From NCBI RefSeq assembly GCF_000968375.1, contig NZ_CP009933.1:5580001-5644000 (forward strand): a stretch of 64,000 nt of DNA. The letters run 5' to 3'. Under the pieces are notes generated by a model, which was given only the letters and a program-made list of their open reading frames with translations, made no database searches and was not told the DNA's origin. Source of the stretch: Clostridium scatologenes (GTDB taxonomy: Bacteria; Bacillota; Clostridia; Clostridiales; Clostridiaceae). A program made the translations under genes and the position numbers. Below are positions 32,433 to 41,258 of this stretch, one piece after another (the first letter of the stretch is position 1; the number at the start of each line of letters is the position of its first letter).

Positions 32433-34385
32433 TTGCTAGCGATTGATATAGAAACATATTCAAGTGCTGATATTACAAAATGTGGAGTTTACGCATATAC
32501 AGAAGCAGGAGATTTTGAAATATTATTATTTGCTTATGCCTATGATAATGAAGAAATAAAGATTATAGATTTAGCTTGTGGTGAAAAGTTACCACAAAAT
32601 ATAATATATGATTTAACAAATCCTAAACTTATAAAAACAGCTTTTAATGCTAATTTTGAAAGAACATGTCTAGCAAAATATCTAAATAAACCTATGCCGC
32701 CTAAGGAATGGAGATGTAGTGCTGTTCATGCATTAACTTTAGGACTTCCAACAAGCCTTGTAGGAGTTGCTAAATGTATGAATTTAGAGCAGCAGAAAAT
32801 GAATGAAGGAAAAGCTCTTATTAGATATTTTTCTATGCCTTGTAAACCTACTAAAGCTAATGGTGGAAGAACACGTAATTTACCAGAAAATAATATAGAA
32901 AAATGGGATATATTTAAAACTTATTGTAAGCAGGATGTAGAAGTTGAAAGAGCTATAAGAAAGAAGTTAGAGAAGTATTTAGTAATAGAAAAGGAATGGC
33001 AGCTTTGGGCTTTGGACCAGAAAATAAATGATGGTGGAGTTAAGATAGATAAAGCATTAGTCTACAATGCTATAAGGTGTGATGAATCCTATCAAAATCA
33101 AAAGACAAAAGAAGCTATAGCTCTAACAAATCTTGAAAATCCAAATAGTCCATCTCAATTAAAAGAATGGCTTAAAACTAAAGGTATAAAGGTTAAAAGC
33201 TTATCAAAAGAAAAGGTAAAAGAATTATTGGGAGAAGTAGAAGATGATAAGGTTAAAAGAGTACTTGAACTTAGACAAGAATTATCTAAAACTTCTGTTA
33301 AAAAATATGAAGCTATGAAAAGAGCTATGTGTAGAGATGAAAGAGTACGAGGACTTATGAAATTCTATGGAGCAAATCGAACTGGCCGATGGTCAGGAAA
33401 ATTAGTTCAGACTCAAAATTTACCAAGAAACAGTATGGACAATTTAGAAGATGCACGTAATTTACTTAAATCAGGAGATTATGAAATGCTGGAGGTTTTA
33501 TTTCATAGTGTACCAGATGTTTTATCCCAGCTTATAAGAACAGCATTTATTCCATCTACTAATTCAAGATTTATAGTATCGGATTTTAGTGCTATTGAAG
33601 CTGGAGTTATAGCATGGCTTGCAGGAGAAAAGTGGGTTATAGATACTTTCAAAAGTCATGGTAAGATTTATGAAATGACAGCAAGTAAAATGTTTGGAGT
33701 TCCACTTGAAAAGATAATAAAAGGAAATCCTGAATATGCATTAAGGCAGAAAGGTAAAGTGGCAACGTTGGCTTGTGGTTATCAAGGAAGTACAGGGGCA
33801 CTTATAGCAATGGGAGCTATAAAGATGGGATTAAAGGAAGAAGAACTTCCAGGAATTGTTGCAGCTTGGAGAAAATCAAATTCTAACATAGTAAAGCTAT
33901 GGAGAAAAATTGAGAATGCAGCAATAAAAGCAGTAGATGAAAAGAAAATAGTAAAAATGCAGTATGGACTTGAATTTTATTGTACTGGAGGAGCATTATT
34001 CATCAAACTTCCATCTGGAAGAAGTATTGCATATGTAAGGCCTAGAATTGAACCAGATGTTAGATTTAACAAACTCAAACTTACTTATGAAGGAATAGAA
34101 CAGGGAACTAAAGCATGGGGAAGACTTAACACTTATGGAGGAAAACTTACAGAAAATATAGTACAAGCAATTGCCAGAGATTGTTTGGCAGAGGCTATGT
34201 TAAGGATTGATAAAGCAGGATATAAAATAGTATTTCATGTCCATGATGAAGTTATATTAGATGTACCAAATGGATTTGGTTCTTTAGATGAAGTAAATGA
34301 AATTATGGGAGAAACTATTAACTGGGCACCTGAACTTCCATTAAAAGCTGATGGTTTTGAAACTGATTATTATAAGAAGGATTGA
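32433..34385 (+). CDS. Phage DNA polymerase, family A
   Basis: This 650-residue replicative polymerase has an N-terminal 3'-5' exonuclease with the DIET motif at residues 4-7 and later CKQDVEVERAI. It is followed by the family A polymerase core: motif A SDFSAIEAGVIAW near 383, motif B RQKGKVATLACGYQGS near 434, and motif C VFHVHDEVILD near 600. All catalytic acids are present, so it should be active. TTG at 32433 is the start, with AGGGGATGA before it. It forms the core of the replication module with VapE/primase and the SNF2 helicase. Confidence 0.95.
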   Translation: MLAIDIETYSSADITKCGVYAYTEAGDFEILLFAYAYDNEEIKIIDLACGEKLPQNIIYDLTNPKLIKTAFNANFERTCLAKYLNKPMPPKEWRCSAVHALTLGLPTSLVGVAKCMNLEQQKMNEGKALIRYFSMPCKPTKANGGRTRNLPENNIEKWDIFKTYCKQDVEVERAIRKKLEKYLVIEKEWQLWALDQKINDGGVKIDKALVYNAIRCDESYQNQKTKEAIALTNLENPNSPSQLKEWLKTKGIKVKSLSKEKVKELLGEVEDDKVKRVLELRQELSKTSVKKYEAMKRAMCRDERVRGLMKFYGANRTGRWSGKLVQTQNLPRNSMDNLEDARNLLKSGDYEMLEVLFHSVPDVLSQLIRTAFIPSTNSRFIVSDFSAIEAGVIAWLAGEKWVIDTFKSHGKIYEMTASKMFGVPLEKIIKGNPEYALRQKGKVATLACGYQGSTGALIAMGAIKMGLKEEELPGIVAAWRKSNSNIVKLWRKIENAAIKAVDEKKIVKMQYGLEFYCTGGALFIKLPSGRSIAYVRPRIEPDVRFNKLKLTYEGIEQGTKAWGRLNTYGGKLTENIVQAIARDCLAEAMLRIDKAGYKIVFHVHDEVILDVPNGFGSLDEVNEIMGETINWAPELPLKADGFETDYYKKD

Positions 34386-34414
34386 TCGAACATGAATTTT
34401 GGAGGTGAATATCA

Positions 34415-35650
34415 TTGAAAAACGATGGAGTTATTACTATTGCTGTAGGTAGAAATCGTAAGGAGCTAAAGTGGAAAAATAAAGAGATGAAGTGGTCCGA
34501 ATTCTTAGATAGGGTAAGCAAAACTGCAAGAACACCAGAAACGTATGAAGAATATAAAAAGTTATCTAAAAATGAACAGGATAATATAAAAGATGTGGGT
34601 GGATTTGTTGGTGGAGCTTTAATGGATGGCAGAAGAAAAAGTGATGCTATTTTAAGTAGAAGTATTATTACTTTAGATGTTGATTATGGACAGGAGGGTT
34701 TATGGGATACTATAGAAATGCTATTTAGTTTTGGATGCTGTATGTACACAACACATAAGCATAGTAAAGATAAGCCAAGGTTTAGATTAGTTATTCCATT
34801 AAGTAGAGCTGTAACTTCTGAAGAATATGGAGCTGTGGCTAGACGAGTTGCAGCTGATATAGGAATAGATTATTTTGATGATACAACGTATGAACCTTCA
34901 AGACTTATGTATTGGCCATCCACATCACAGAATGGAGAATTCATTTTTAAATATCAAGATGAGGCATGGTTAAATCCTGATTATATTTTAAGTAGATATA
35001 AAGATTGGCATGATACAAGTTTTTGGCCGGAGTCTTCAAGAAGCATAAAAATTAGAGAAAAATCAGCAGATAAACAAGGAAAGCCTAGGGAAAAAAGTGG
35101 TATTGTAGGTGCATTTTGCAGAACTTATTCTGTAGTGGATGTTATTGAAAAGTTTTTAAGTGATATTTATGTGCCATGTGCTGATGAAAATAGATATACT
35201 TACGCTAAGGGTTCAACATCAGGAGGTTTAGTTATATACGAAAATGGTGACTTTGCTTATTCACATCATGGAACAGATCCAGTATCGGGTAAACTTTGTA
35301 ATGCTTTTGATTTAGTAAGACTTCATAAGTTTGGGGAGTTAGATGAAGATGTGAAAGAGGGAACTCTAGTAAATAGAATGCCATCTTTTAAAGCAATGCA
35401 GGAACTTTCAATGAAAGATAATGAAGTGAAAAGACAGATAACAGAAGAACATATTAAAAATGCTAGAGAGGATTTTACTACAGATGATAATTGGATAGAG
35501 CAGTTAGAGATTAATTCAAAAGGTGAGTTTAAAACAACTTTAACTAATCTTGTACTTATAATTGGGCATGATCCTGATTTAAAAGGGATTGCTTATAATG
35601 AACACAGCGAAAGAATAGAAATTTTAAATGTGTGCCTTGGAAAAGATTAA
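34415..35650 (+). CDS. VapE/primase protein, N-terminal part (frame-disrupted)
   Basis: This frame of 411 residues carries the N-terminal primase-polymerase-like domain of VapE/D5 proteins: RSIITLDVDYGQ near residue 82 with its DxD-type acids, then KHSKDKPRFRLVIPL and PSRLMYWPS. It should continue into the helicase ATPase half, but the frame is lost at a TGTGTG run (35629-35634) and stops at TAA 35648. Removing two bases there restores a continuous protein with the next frame. It is either a true frameshift mutation, an assembly error or recoding. TTG 34415 follows GGAGGTGA. Confidence 0.8.
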   Translation: MKNDGVITIAVGRNRKELKWKNKEMKWSEFLDRVSKTARTPETYEEYKKLSKNEQDNIKDVGGFVGGALMDGRRKSDAILSRSIITLDVDYGQEGLWDTIEMLFSFGCCMYTTHKHSKDKPRFRLVIPLSRAVTSEEYGAVARRVAADIGIDYFDDTTYEPSRLMYWPSTSQNGEFIFKYQDEAWLNPDYILSRYKDWHDTSFWPESSRSIKIREKSADKQGKPREKSGIVGAFCRTYSVVDVIEKFLSDIYVPCADENRYTYAKGSTSGGLVIYENGDFAYSHHGTDPVSGKLCNAFDLVRLHKFGELDEDVKEGTLVNRMPSFKAMQELSMKDNEVKRQITEEHIKNAREDFTTDDNWIEQLEINSKGEFKTTLTNLVLIIGHDPDLKGIAYNEHSERIEILNVCLGKD

Positions 35651-36786
35651 AGGTTGGTTGGTCAAAAGGTGATGATGCAGGATTATCGTGTTACCTTGAA
35701 CAAAATTATAAGCTATGGGCTCCAAATAAATGTCAGGAAGCACTTTTAAAAGTTGCTATGGAGAAATCCTTTCATCCTGTAAAAAAATATTTGAATTCAC
35801 TTCCTAAATGGGATGGAATAGAACGTGTAGAGACCCTACTTATTAAATATTTAGGTGCAGAGGATAGTGAATATGTTAGAGCAGTTACTCGTAAAACTTT
35901 GTGTGGAGCAATAGCTAGAATTATGAAGCCAGGAATTAAATTTGATACCATACTTGTTTTAAATGGTCAACAGGGAATAGGGAAAAGTACACTTTTATCA
36001 AGATTAGGTGGAAAGTTTTTTAGTGATTCTTTAACAATATCAGATATGCATGATAAGACAGCAGCAGAAAAACTTCAAGGCAATTGGATATTAGAAATTG
36101 GGGAATTAGCGGGTATTAAAAAAGTTGATGAGGATACACTAAAGTCCTTTTTAACAAGACAGGATGATAAGTTTAGAGCCAGCTATGGGCGTACAGTGGA
36201 AGAACACCCAAGGCAGTGTATTATTGTAGGTTCTACTAATAAGGAAACAGGATTTTTAAGAGATACTACAGGAGGAAGAAGATTCTGGCCTGTAAAAGTT
36301 TATAGAAATTCTAAACTTAAACCTTGGGATATAAAAGATGTAGATCAAATATGGGCAGAAGCTTTAGAAATGTATAATAAAGGTGAATCTTTAATACTAG
36401 ATAGTTCTTTAAGTGAGGCAGCAGAAAAAGCACAAATTGAAGCTTTTGAGAGTGATGAAAGAGAAGGTGTAGTTAGAGAATATTTAGACAAACTCTTACC
36501 TGATAATTGGGATGATATGGACTTGTATGATAGAAGAAGTTTCTTAAGAGGTGATGATGATTTAGTACCAAAAGTTGTAGGAACAGTAAAACGTGAGTAT
36601 GTTTGCATAATGGAAATATGGTGTGAATTATTTGGAAAAGATGCAAGTGCTCTTAAAAAATCAGATTCATACGAAATAGGTGGAATAATGCGAAAAATTG
36701 AAGGTTGGAAAAAAGATAATAATAGACTTCGCTTACCTATTTATGGTAGACAAAGAGTTTTTAGAAGAGAATCTAAGGAAAAATAA
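35632..36786 (+). CDS. VapE/primase protein, C-terminal ATPase part (frame-disrupted)
   Basis: This 384-residue second half of the VapE-like gene has LPKWDGIERVETLL near residue 57, Walker A GQQGIGKSTLLSRLGGKFF near 111, Walker B ILEIGELAG near 150 and the sensor-type VGSTNKETGFLRD near 195. This is the superfamily 3-type helicase ATPase of phage replication initiation. The GTG at 35632 has no ribosome site, so this part alone is probably poorly translated. The true product would be the fused protein of about 785 residues. The ATPase motifs themselves look intact. Confidence 0.82.
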   Translation: MPWKRLKVGWSKGDDAGLSCYLEQNYKLWAPNKCQEALLKVAMEKSFHPVKKYLNSLPKWDGIERVETLLIKYLGAEDSEYVRAVTRKTLCGAIARIMKPGIKFDTILVLNGQQGIGKSTLLSRLGGKFFSDSLTISDMHDKTAAEKLQGNWILEIGELAGIKKVDEDTLKSFLTRQDDKFRASYGRTVEEHPRQCIIVGSTNKETGFLRDTTGGRRFWPVKVYRNSKLKPWDIKDVDQIWAEALEMYNKGESLILDSSLSEAAEKAQIEAFESDEREGVVREYLDKLLPDNWDDMDLYDRRSFLRGDDDLVPKVVGTVKREYVCIMEIWCELFGKDASALKKSDSYEIGGIMRKIEGWKKDNNRLRLPIYGRQRVFRRESKEK

Positions 36787-36854
36787 ATATAAGTTGTCCA
36801 ATATCATGTCCCAGATTTAAAAGCATTATAAAACAATGGTTCGAAGGTATGTTA

Positions 36855-36974
36855 GGACAAGTGGGACAAGTAATTTATATAGAGGTACATAAATTAGAGA
36901 TAATACTATATGTATATGTCCCTATATGCATATATGTATATAAGAAACCAATGTCCAACTTGTCCACTTGTCCC
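36855..36974. repeat. Inverted repeat in the VapE-VRR gap
   Basis: GGACAAGTGGGACAAG at 36855-36870 is the complement, with one base gap, of CTTGTCCACTTGTCCC at 36959-36974. Related TTGTCC/GTCCC units occur nearby. The 36787-37042 gap holds no gene that I can support. It may be a regulatory or replication-related site in the phage. Confidence 0.5.
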
Positions 36975-37042
36975 AAAATGATTTAAAAGCTAGAAAGCAA
37001 GCTATATACAGTATAGACAACTAAAAAATAGGAGTATGAAAT

Positions 37043-37318
37043 GTGGAAAGTAGAATTGAAAATAAATTAAAACTTGAAGTTGAAAAACATGGAGGATTGG
37101 CACTAAAGTTTGTATCTCCAGGGATGGCAGGTGTGCCAGATAGAATGATTTTAATGAAAAATGGAAAAGTAGTTTTTGTAGAACTTAAAGCACTAGGAAA
37201 GAAAATGAGGCCGTTGCAAATTAAGAGAAAAAAGCAGCTTGAAGCTTTAGGTTTTAAAGTTTATTGTATAGACAATTTTAAAGGAGTTAAGGATTTTGTC
37301 CAGGAGGTGATGGTATGA
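37043..37318 (+). CDS. VRR-NUC domain nuclease
   Basis: This 91-residue stand-alone VRR-NUC protein has SPGMAGVPDRMILMKNG (residues about 22-38) and the ExK of VFVELKALGKKMRPLQ (about 41-56), the PD-(D/E)XK catalytic set of the FAN1-type nucleases. Phage versions are thought to act on DNA structures in replication. GTG 37043 follows GGAG; its stop overlaps the SNF2 start by 4 nt (ATGA), so the two are coupled. Confidence 0.93.
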   Translation: MESRIENKLKLEVEKHGGLALKFVSPGMAGVPDRMILMKNGKVVFVELKALGKKMRPLQIKRKKQLEALGFKVYCIDNFKGVKDFVQEVMV

Positions 37319-38664
37319 TTTACAAACCTCATAGTTATCAAGAATATGCTACACAGTGGATTTTAGATAAAGAAAAAGTAGGACTTTTGATGGACATGGG
37401 ACTTGGGAAAACAGTAGTAACGCTTACAGCAATTCAAGAACTTATGCATGATTACTTTGATATTATAAAAGCTTTGGTTATAGCTCCACTAAGAGTAGCA
37501 GAGGATACTTGGAGTAGTGAAACTGAAAAATGGGATCACTTAAAATATTTAAAAATATCAAAGGTTTTAGGAACGGAAAAAGAACGTGTTGCAGCATTAA
37601 ACACTACAGCAGATATTTATGTTATAAATAGAGAAAATGTTGTGTGGCTTGTAAAGTATTATGGCAAGGATTGGCCTTTTGATATGGTTGTTATAGATGA
37701 GCTTTCAAGTTTTAAATCCTCAAAATCTCAAAGATTCAAGGCATTAAGAAAAGTAAAAGCTAGAAGAATAGTAGGACTTACGGGAACTCCAGCACCTAAT
37801 GGACTTATGGATTTATGGTCTGAAATGTATCTTTTGGATGGGGGAGAAAGACTTGGAAAAACAATGACAGGATATAGAGAAAGATATTTTAATCCAGATA
37901 AAAGAAATCAAAATGTGATTTTTAGTTATAAGCCTAAAGAAGGAGCAAAAGAACATATCTATGAAAAACTAAAAGATATATGTGTAAGTATGAAAGTAGA
38001 AGATTATCTAAAGTTACCAGAGAAAATAAATAATATAATAAAGATTAAATTATCAAAAATAGCAATGGATAAGTATAAGCAGTTAGAAAGAGATTTATTT
38101 CTTCCACTTAAGGATTCAGATATAGTTGCAAATAACGCAGCTGTACTCACAAACAAATTACTTCAAATGGCAAATGGTGCTATTTATGATGAAAATGGTG
38201 ATACTTTAGAAATTCATGATGAAAAACTCAAAGCTTTAGAGGATATTATTGAAGCTGCTAATGAAAAACCAGTACTTATATTTTATTCTTATAAACATGA
38301 TAGAGATAGGCTTCAGAAATATTTTAAAGTAAAAGAATTGAAAACATCAAAGGATATTAAGGCTTGGAATAGAGGAGAAATCCCTATAATGTTAGTACAT
38401 CCAGCATCAGCAGGACATGGACTTAATCTTCAAGGTGGGGGGAATATAATAGTTTGGTTTGGACTTACATGGAGCTTGGAACTTTATCAGCAAGCTAATG
38501 CTAGATTATATAGGCAAGGTCAAAAACAAAATGTTATTATACATCACTTAGTGGCAAAAGGAACTATGGATGAAGATGTGATGAAAGCACTTCAAAATAA
38601 AGAAGTAGGACAAGATGCACTTCTTCAGGCAGTGAAGGCAAGACTTAATAAAATTAATGATTAG
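37315..38664 (+). CDS. SNF2/DEAD-box phage helicase
   Basis: This compact SF2/SNF2 helicase has 449 residues. Motif I is DMGLGKTVVTLTAIQEL near residue 25, motif II VIDELSSFK near 124, motif III GLTGTPAPNG near 157 and motif VI ANARLYRQGQ near 396. Such helicases accompany VRR-NUC and family A polymerase in Firmicute phages and probably help replication or recombination. The frame is complete and the ATP-binding residues intact. Confidence 0.94.
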   Translation: MIYKPHSYQEYATQWILDKEKVGLLMDMGLGKTVVTLTAIQELMHDYFDIIKALVIAPLRVAEDTWSSETEKWDHLKYLKISKVLGTEKERVAALNTTADIYVINRENVVWLVKYYGKDWPFDMVVIDELSSFKSSKSQRFKALRKVKARRIVGLTGTPAPNGLMDLWSEMYLLDGGERLGKTMTGYRERYFNPDKRNQNVIFSYKPKEGAKEHIYEKLKDICVSMKVEDYLKLPEKINNIIKIKLSKIAMDKYKQLERDLFLPLKDSDIVANNAAVLTNKLLQMANGAIYDENGDTLEIHDEKLKALEDIIEAANEKPVLIFYSYKHDRDRLQKYFKVKELKTSKDIKAWNRGEIPIMLVHPASAGHGLNLQGGGNIIVWFGLTWSLELYQQANARLYRQGQKQNVIIHHLVAKGTMDEDVMKALQNKEVGQDALLQAVKARLNKIND

Positions 38665-38675
38665 GGGATGAGAGT

Positions 38676-39155
38676 GTGGAAACTAGAGAGTATGTGGAGT
38701 ATCTTTTGAAAAATTATAATGAGATATTAAAGGACATAGATCAATTAAAGTTTGAGTATGAAGCATTTAAGGATATAGAATCAGATGAAGTTATAGAATC
38801 TCTTACCTTTTCTTCAACAAGTGATGATAGAGTTACAACAAGCAATATTTCAGATAAAACTTGTAAAATAGCTTTAGTATATAATGAAGTTGTAAAAAGA
38901 ATGAATAAAGAAAGTAGAGAAGAAATTTATAAAATGATAAAAGCTACAGAATTTGAAATCACAAGATTAAATTATTGCATAGATAGATTAGAACCAGCGG
39001 TGAAACCTGTTATAAAAGGAATATTTATAGAAAAGCTTTCATGGAGTAGTGTCTGCCAAAAATGTTCTATTAGTGAAAAAACTTTAAATAAGTATAAGAA
39101 CAAAGGGATTGATGAAATCACATCAATGTTTAATTTAAGTAGGCTAGTGGGTTAA
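38676..39155 (+). CDS. DUF1492 phage late-gene regulator
   Basis: This protein of 159 residues has an N-terminal coiled region and a C-terminal sigma-70 region 4-like helix-turn-helix (EKLSWSSVCQKCSISEKTLNKY). It matches DUF1492/ArpU-type proteins that sit at the end of the early region and switch on late genes. GTG 38676 is preceded by AGGGG. A terminator follows immediately and overlaps its last codons, closing the early operon. Confidence 0.85.
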   Translation: METREYVEYLLKNYNEILKDIDQLKFEYEAFKDIESDEVIESLTFSSTSDDRVTTSNISDKTCKIALVYNEVVKRMNKESREEIYKMIKATEFEITRLNYCIDRLEPAVKPVIKGIFIEKLSWSSVCQKCSISEKTLNKYKNKGIDEITSMFNLSRLVG

Positions 39156-39168
39156 TCACTAGTCTTTT
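39142..39168 (+). terminator. Terminator closing the early operon
   Basis: An 8-bp stem with one G-T pair (39142-39149 with 39157-39164) is followed by TTTTCT and overlaps the DUF1492 stop codon. Confidence 0.75.
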
Positions 39169-39231
39169 CTATTAGTATTTACTAAAAGTTTAATAGAGGG
39201 ATAGTATAAATAGATGGTTAGATTAGTAATT

Positions 39232-39240
39232 TGATATAAT
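39232..39240 (+). promoter_or_regulatory. Extended -10 promoter of a cargo gene
   Basis: TG-A-TATAAT at 39232-39240 lies 36 nt before the ATG at 39276, after a terminator. It marks an independent transcription unit. Confidence 0.6.
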
Positions 39241-39275
39241 TAAAACATAAAAAGTAATGTCTTGGGGGATAAGTT

Positions 39276-40004
39276 ATGAAAAATCAGGAGCATAAACTAA
39301 AACAAGAAGAGCTTGAGTGGTTTAAAAAGTGCAAATCAGGTGAAGACTTTATAAAATTATTAAAATTTTATAAAGTTGATATGAGAATGCTAATAAAAGA
39401 AGATAAAATTAAATTAAAGGAGATGTACGAAAAGATAGATTTGAATAGCTTATGGATAGGAACTGAACTTAGAAATAATAAAGAGGTTACAAGGATTATA
39501 GATAAAGTTATTACTGAATTAGACAATCGCACTAAGGTATTTCTTATGAAACAACCATCAGTTTTTCACCATCATTTTGGGTTGGGATTATACATAAGAA
39601 ATAAGTATATATACAATAATGATAAAATCAGTGGGATACCAGATATCATATCAGATGTTATATTAAATAAAATTATAAAAACATTGATTTTTGATAAATC
39701 TACGTACCTATTAAAGCTTACACGTGAAGAAAAAGAGTTAAACTATATGGAAATGGTGACATGCTGTGCTAAATGGGAGAAAAAGAAATTTATTTTTATA
39801 TCAAAAGAAGGGCGTAGCTTTGAAACAGAAAATGAGGCAGGAGAAGATTTATATGGATATTTGATTAATAAAGATGATGAAGATAGATTTTTTAAGGAAA
39901 AAGGAAAGTTATCTGAAGAATGGGATAAGTATTTAACATTTGTAATTTGGATGGAAAAAGACGGTGAGATAGAAATAAAATTTGATTTATTTCAAGAATG
40001 GTAA
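39276..40004 (+). CDS. Prophage cargo gene of unknown function, DUF6794-like
   Basis: This protein of 242 residues contains HHHFGLGLYIRNKYIYN near residue 98, a pattern I associate with DUF6794-type domains found singly in many bacteria. The C-terminal half is charged. It has its own extended -10 promoter, a ribosome site, and strong terminators before and after, so it is transcribed apart from the phage operons, as lysogen-expressed cargo (moron) genes are. No function is known. It could serve in host fitness or phage exclusion. Confidence 0.7.
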   Translation: MKNQEHKLKQEELEWFKKCKSGEDFIKLLKFYKVDMRMLIKEDKIKLKEMYEKIDLNSLWIGTELRNNKEVTRIIDKVITELDNRTKVFLMKQPSVFHHHFGLGLYIRNKYIYNNDKISGIPDIISDVILNKIIKTLIFDKSTYLLKLTREEKELNYMEMVTCCAKWEKKKFIFISKEGRSFETENEAGEDLYGYLINKDDEDRFFKEKGKLSEEWDKYLTFVIWMEKDGEIEIKFDLFQEW

Positions 40005-40117
40005 AAAGTTAGTAGTGCGTAAGGCAACGGTTAGAAGAATGACTGTAGTTATCCATTGAAAATACTGTAAGAACAATGCTATAATGTAAAATGTAGAAAG
40101 TTATAAATAAGAAAAAT

Positions 40118-40151
40118 AGTTCTGGAAGGATAATCTTCTAGGACTTTTTTT
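40118..40151 (+). terminator. Strong terminator after the cargo gene
   Basis: An 11-bp stem (40118-40128 with 40135-40145) is followed by seven T residues. A second weaker terminator-like hairpin follows at about 40161-40190. Confidence 0.88.
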
Positions 40152-40207
40152 ATATTTAAAATGAGGCTTCAGAATTAATTTCTGGGTCTTTTGTTGTTGG
40201 AGGAGTT

Positions 40208-40336
40208 ATGAATAAGTGCAATACATGTATTTGGAGTGACAAATTAGATAGAAATCATGTTTTTTGTATCTTTCCAAAATGCATAAGAAAAAGTAAGAAG
40301 GTTAACGAAGATGATAAATATAGAAAGAATATATAA
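40208..40336 (+). CDS. Small cysteine-rich phage protein (42 aa)
   Basis: ATG 40208, four bases after GGAGGA, opens a 42-residue frame starting MNKCNTCIWSDK. It contains four cysteines (CNTC, then C20 and C25), a likely zinc-binding knuckle, followed by a basic tail. Similar short proteins occur in this place in clostridial phages. It overlaps the next gene by 26 nt in another frame. Its function is unknown. Confidence 0.72.
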   Translation: MNKCNTCIWSDKLDRNHVFCIFPKCIRKSKKVNEDDKYRKNI

Positions 40337-40613
40337 TCTTTGTAATGGATTTGAAGTGTATGGTAGAGCTACTGCTATTAAAAAACTTATGGCAAGAGGG
40401 CTCAATGATGTAGATGCAGTTAGTTATTATAATATTTGGAGAAGGCATTACTTAGAGTCAACTAGAGATGATTTAAAGTTATCAGGAGTTTTTATAAGGC
40501 AAGGTAGAAATAGAAAACGTCTTGAAGAATGTTCATACAAGGAAAGACAAAAGTATTTACAAGCCTTAAATAAGGATCAGTTAATTAAAATAACACAGGC
40601 TGTACTTAAGTGA
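40311..40613 (+). CDS. Phage protein of unknown function (100 aa)
   Basis: This small helical, basic protein of 100 residues (pattern KKLMARGLNDVDAVSYYNIWR near residue 24) lies between the zinc-knuckle peptide and the HNH nuclease. The first 80 residues could hold a helix-turn-helix, but I cannot assign a family. AAGAAGG before the ATG is a weak ribosome site. Translation probably continues from the overlapping upstream gene. Position suggests a DNA-packaging or late-regulation accessory. Confidence 0.7.
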   Translation: MINIERIYNLCNGFEVYGRATAIKKLMARGLNDVDAVSYYNIWRRHYLESTRDDLKLSGVFIRQGRNRKRLEECSYKERQKYLQALNKDQLIKITQAVLK

Positions 40614-40628
40614 ATAGAGGTGAATGTT

Positions 40629-41021
40629 ATGCCAGTAAAACCTCAAAGACCTTGTAGTTATCCAAGTTGTCCTGAACTTACAAATGAAAGGTACTGCAGC
40701 AAACATCAAAAAGAAATAGAAAGTAAGTACAACAAGACAAGCAGACCTTTTAAGAAACTCTACAACAGCAGGTGGTATAAGTTAAGAAAACAGTTTCTTT
40801 TAAAGCATCCTCTTTGTGAAGAATGTAAAAGAGAAGGAGTAGTTACTGCAGCAGAGGTAGTTGATCATGTTATACCTCACAAAGGCAATGAACAACTCTT
40901 TTGGGATGAAAGCAATTGGCAATCTCTATGTAAGCATCATCATGATATAAAGACTGCAAAGGAAGATGGTAGATTTGGAAACAAGAATGAAGTTTATTCT
41001 TATCCATGGAAGAAAGAATAA
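40629..41021 (+). CDS. HNH endonuclease
   Basis: This protein of 130 residues is an HNH nuclease. Two N-terminal cysteine pairs (CSYPSC, YCSKHQ) are followed by LCEECKREGVVTAAEVVDHVIPHKG and SLCKHHHDIKT, giving the CxxC, DH and HH catalytic and zinc residues. In cos-type phages this enzyme works with terminase and portal in genome end cutting. ATG 40629 is preferred to GTG 40620 because AGAGGTG lies just upstream. The terminase genes follow 3.3 kb later, separated by inserted cargo. Confidence 0.93.
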   Translation: MPVKPQRPCSYPSCPELTNERYCSKHQKEIESKYNKTSRPFKKLYNSRWYKLRKQFLLKHPLCEECKREGVVTAAEVVDHVIPHKGNEQLFWDESNWQSLCKHHHDIKTAKEDGRFGNKNEVYSYPWKKE

Positions 41022-41039
41022 ATGAAAATCTAATGTCAA

Positions 41040-41130
41040 AGGGTAGGGGGGCATATTTCCTTTGGAGTTATGCCAAAAAGGCCGGGCGGTCCCCTTCGTG
41101 TAAAAAATCGCAATATTTCAGAGGGGGGTA
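41040..41130 (+). other. G/C-rich segment, possible cos region
   Basis: Between the HNH gene and the methylase lie unusually G- and C-rich runs (GGGTAGGGGGG at 41041, GGCCGGGCGGTCCCC at 41080-41094, GAGGGGGG near 41121) in otherwise AT-rich DNA. In HK97-type phages a G-rich block of this kind after the HNH gene often marks the cohesive-end site. A 62-codon frame crosses it but its composition looks non-coding. Confidence 0.35.
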
Positions 41131-41258
41131 TAAGGACAAAATTGAAGATAGAGAATATAGAATTTTAAAGGGTTTAAGAAGATTTGCATCTTAAAAAAGT
41201 TTAGTGAAAATCTATGCTTTTTAGGATGTTTTTTATTGCTTTTAAGGAAGGTGAGAAT

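Noticed and set aside
41006..41194. 62-codon + strand ORF overlapping the HNH stop
   Set aside because: It crosses the G/C-rich block, has no ribosome site and an amino-acid make-up unlike its neighbours. A non-coding, possibly cos, segment is more likely.
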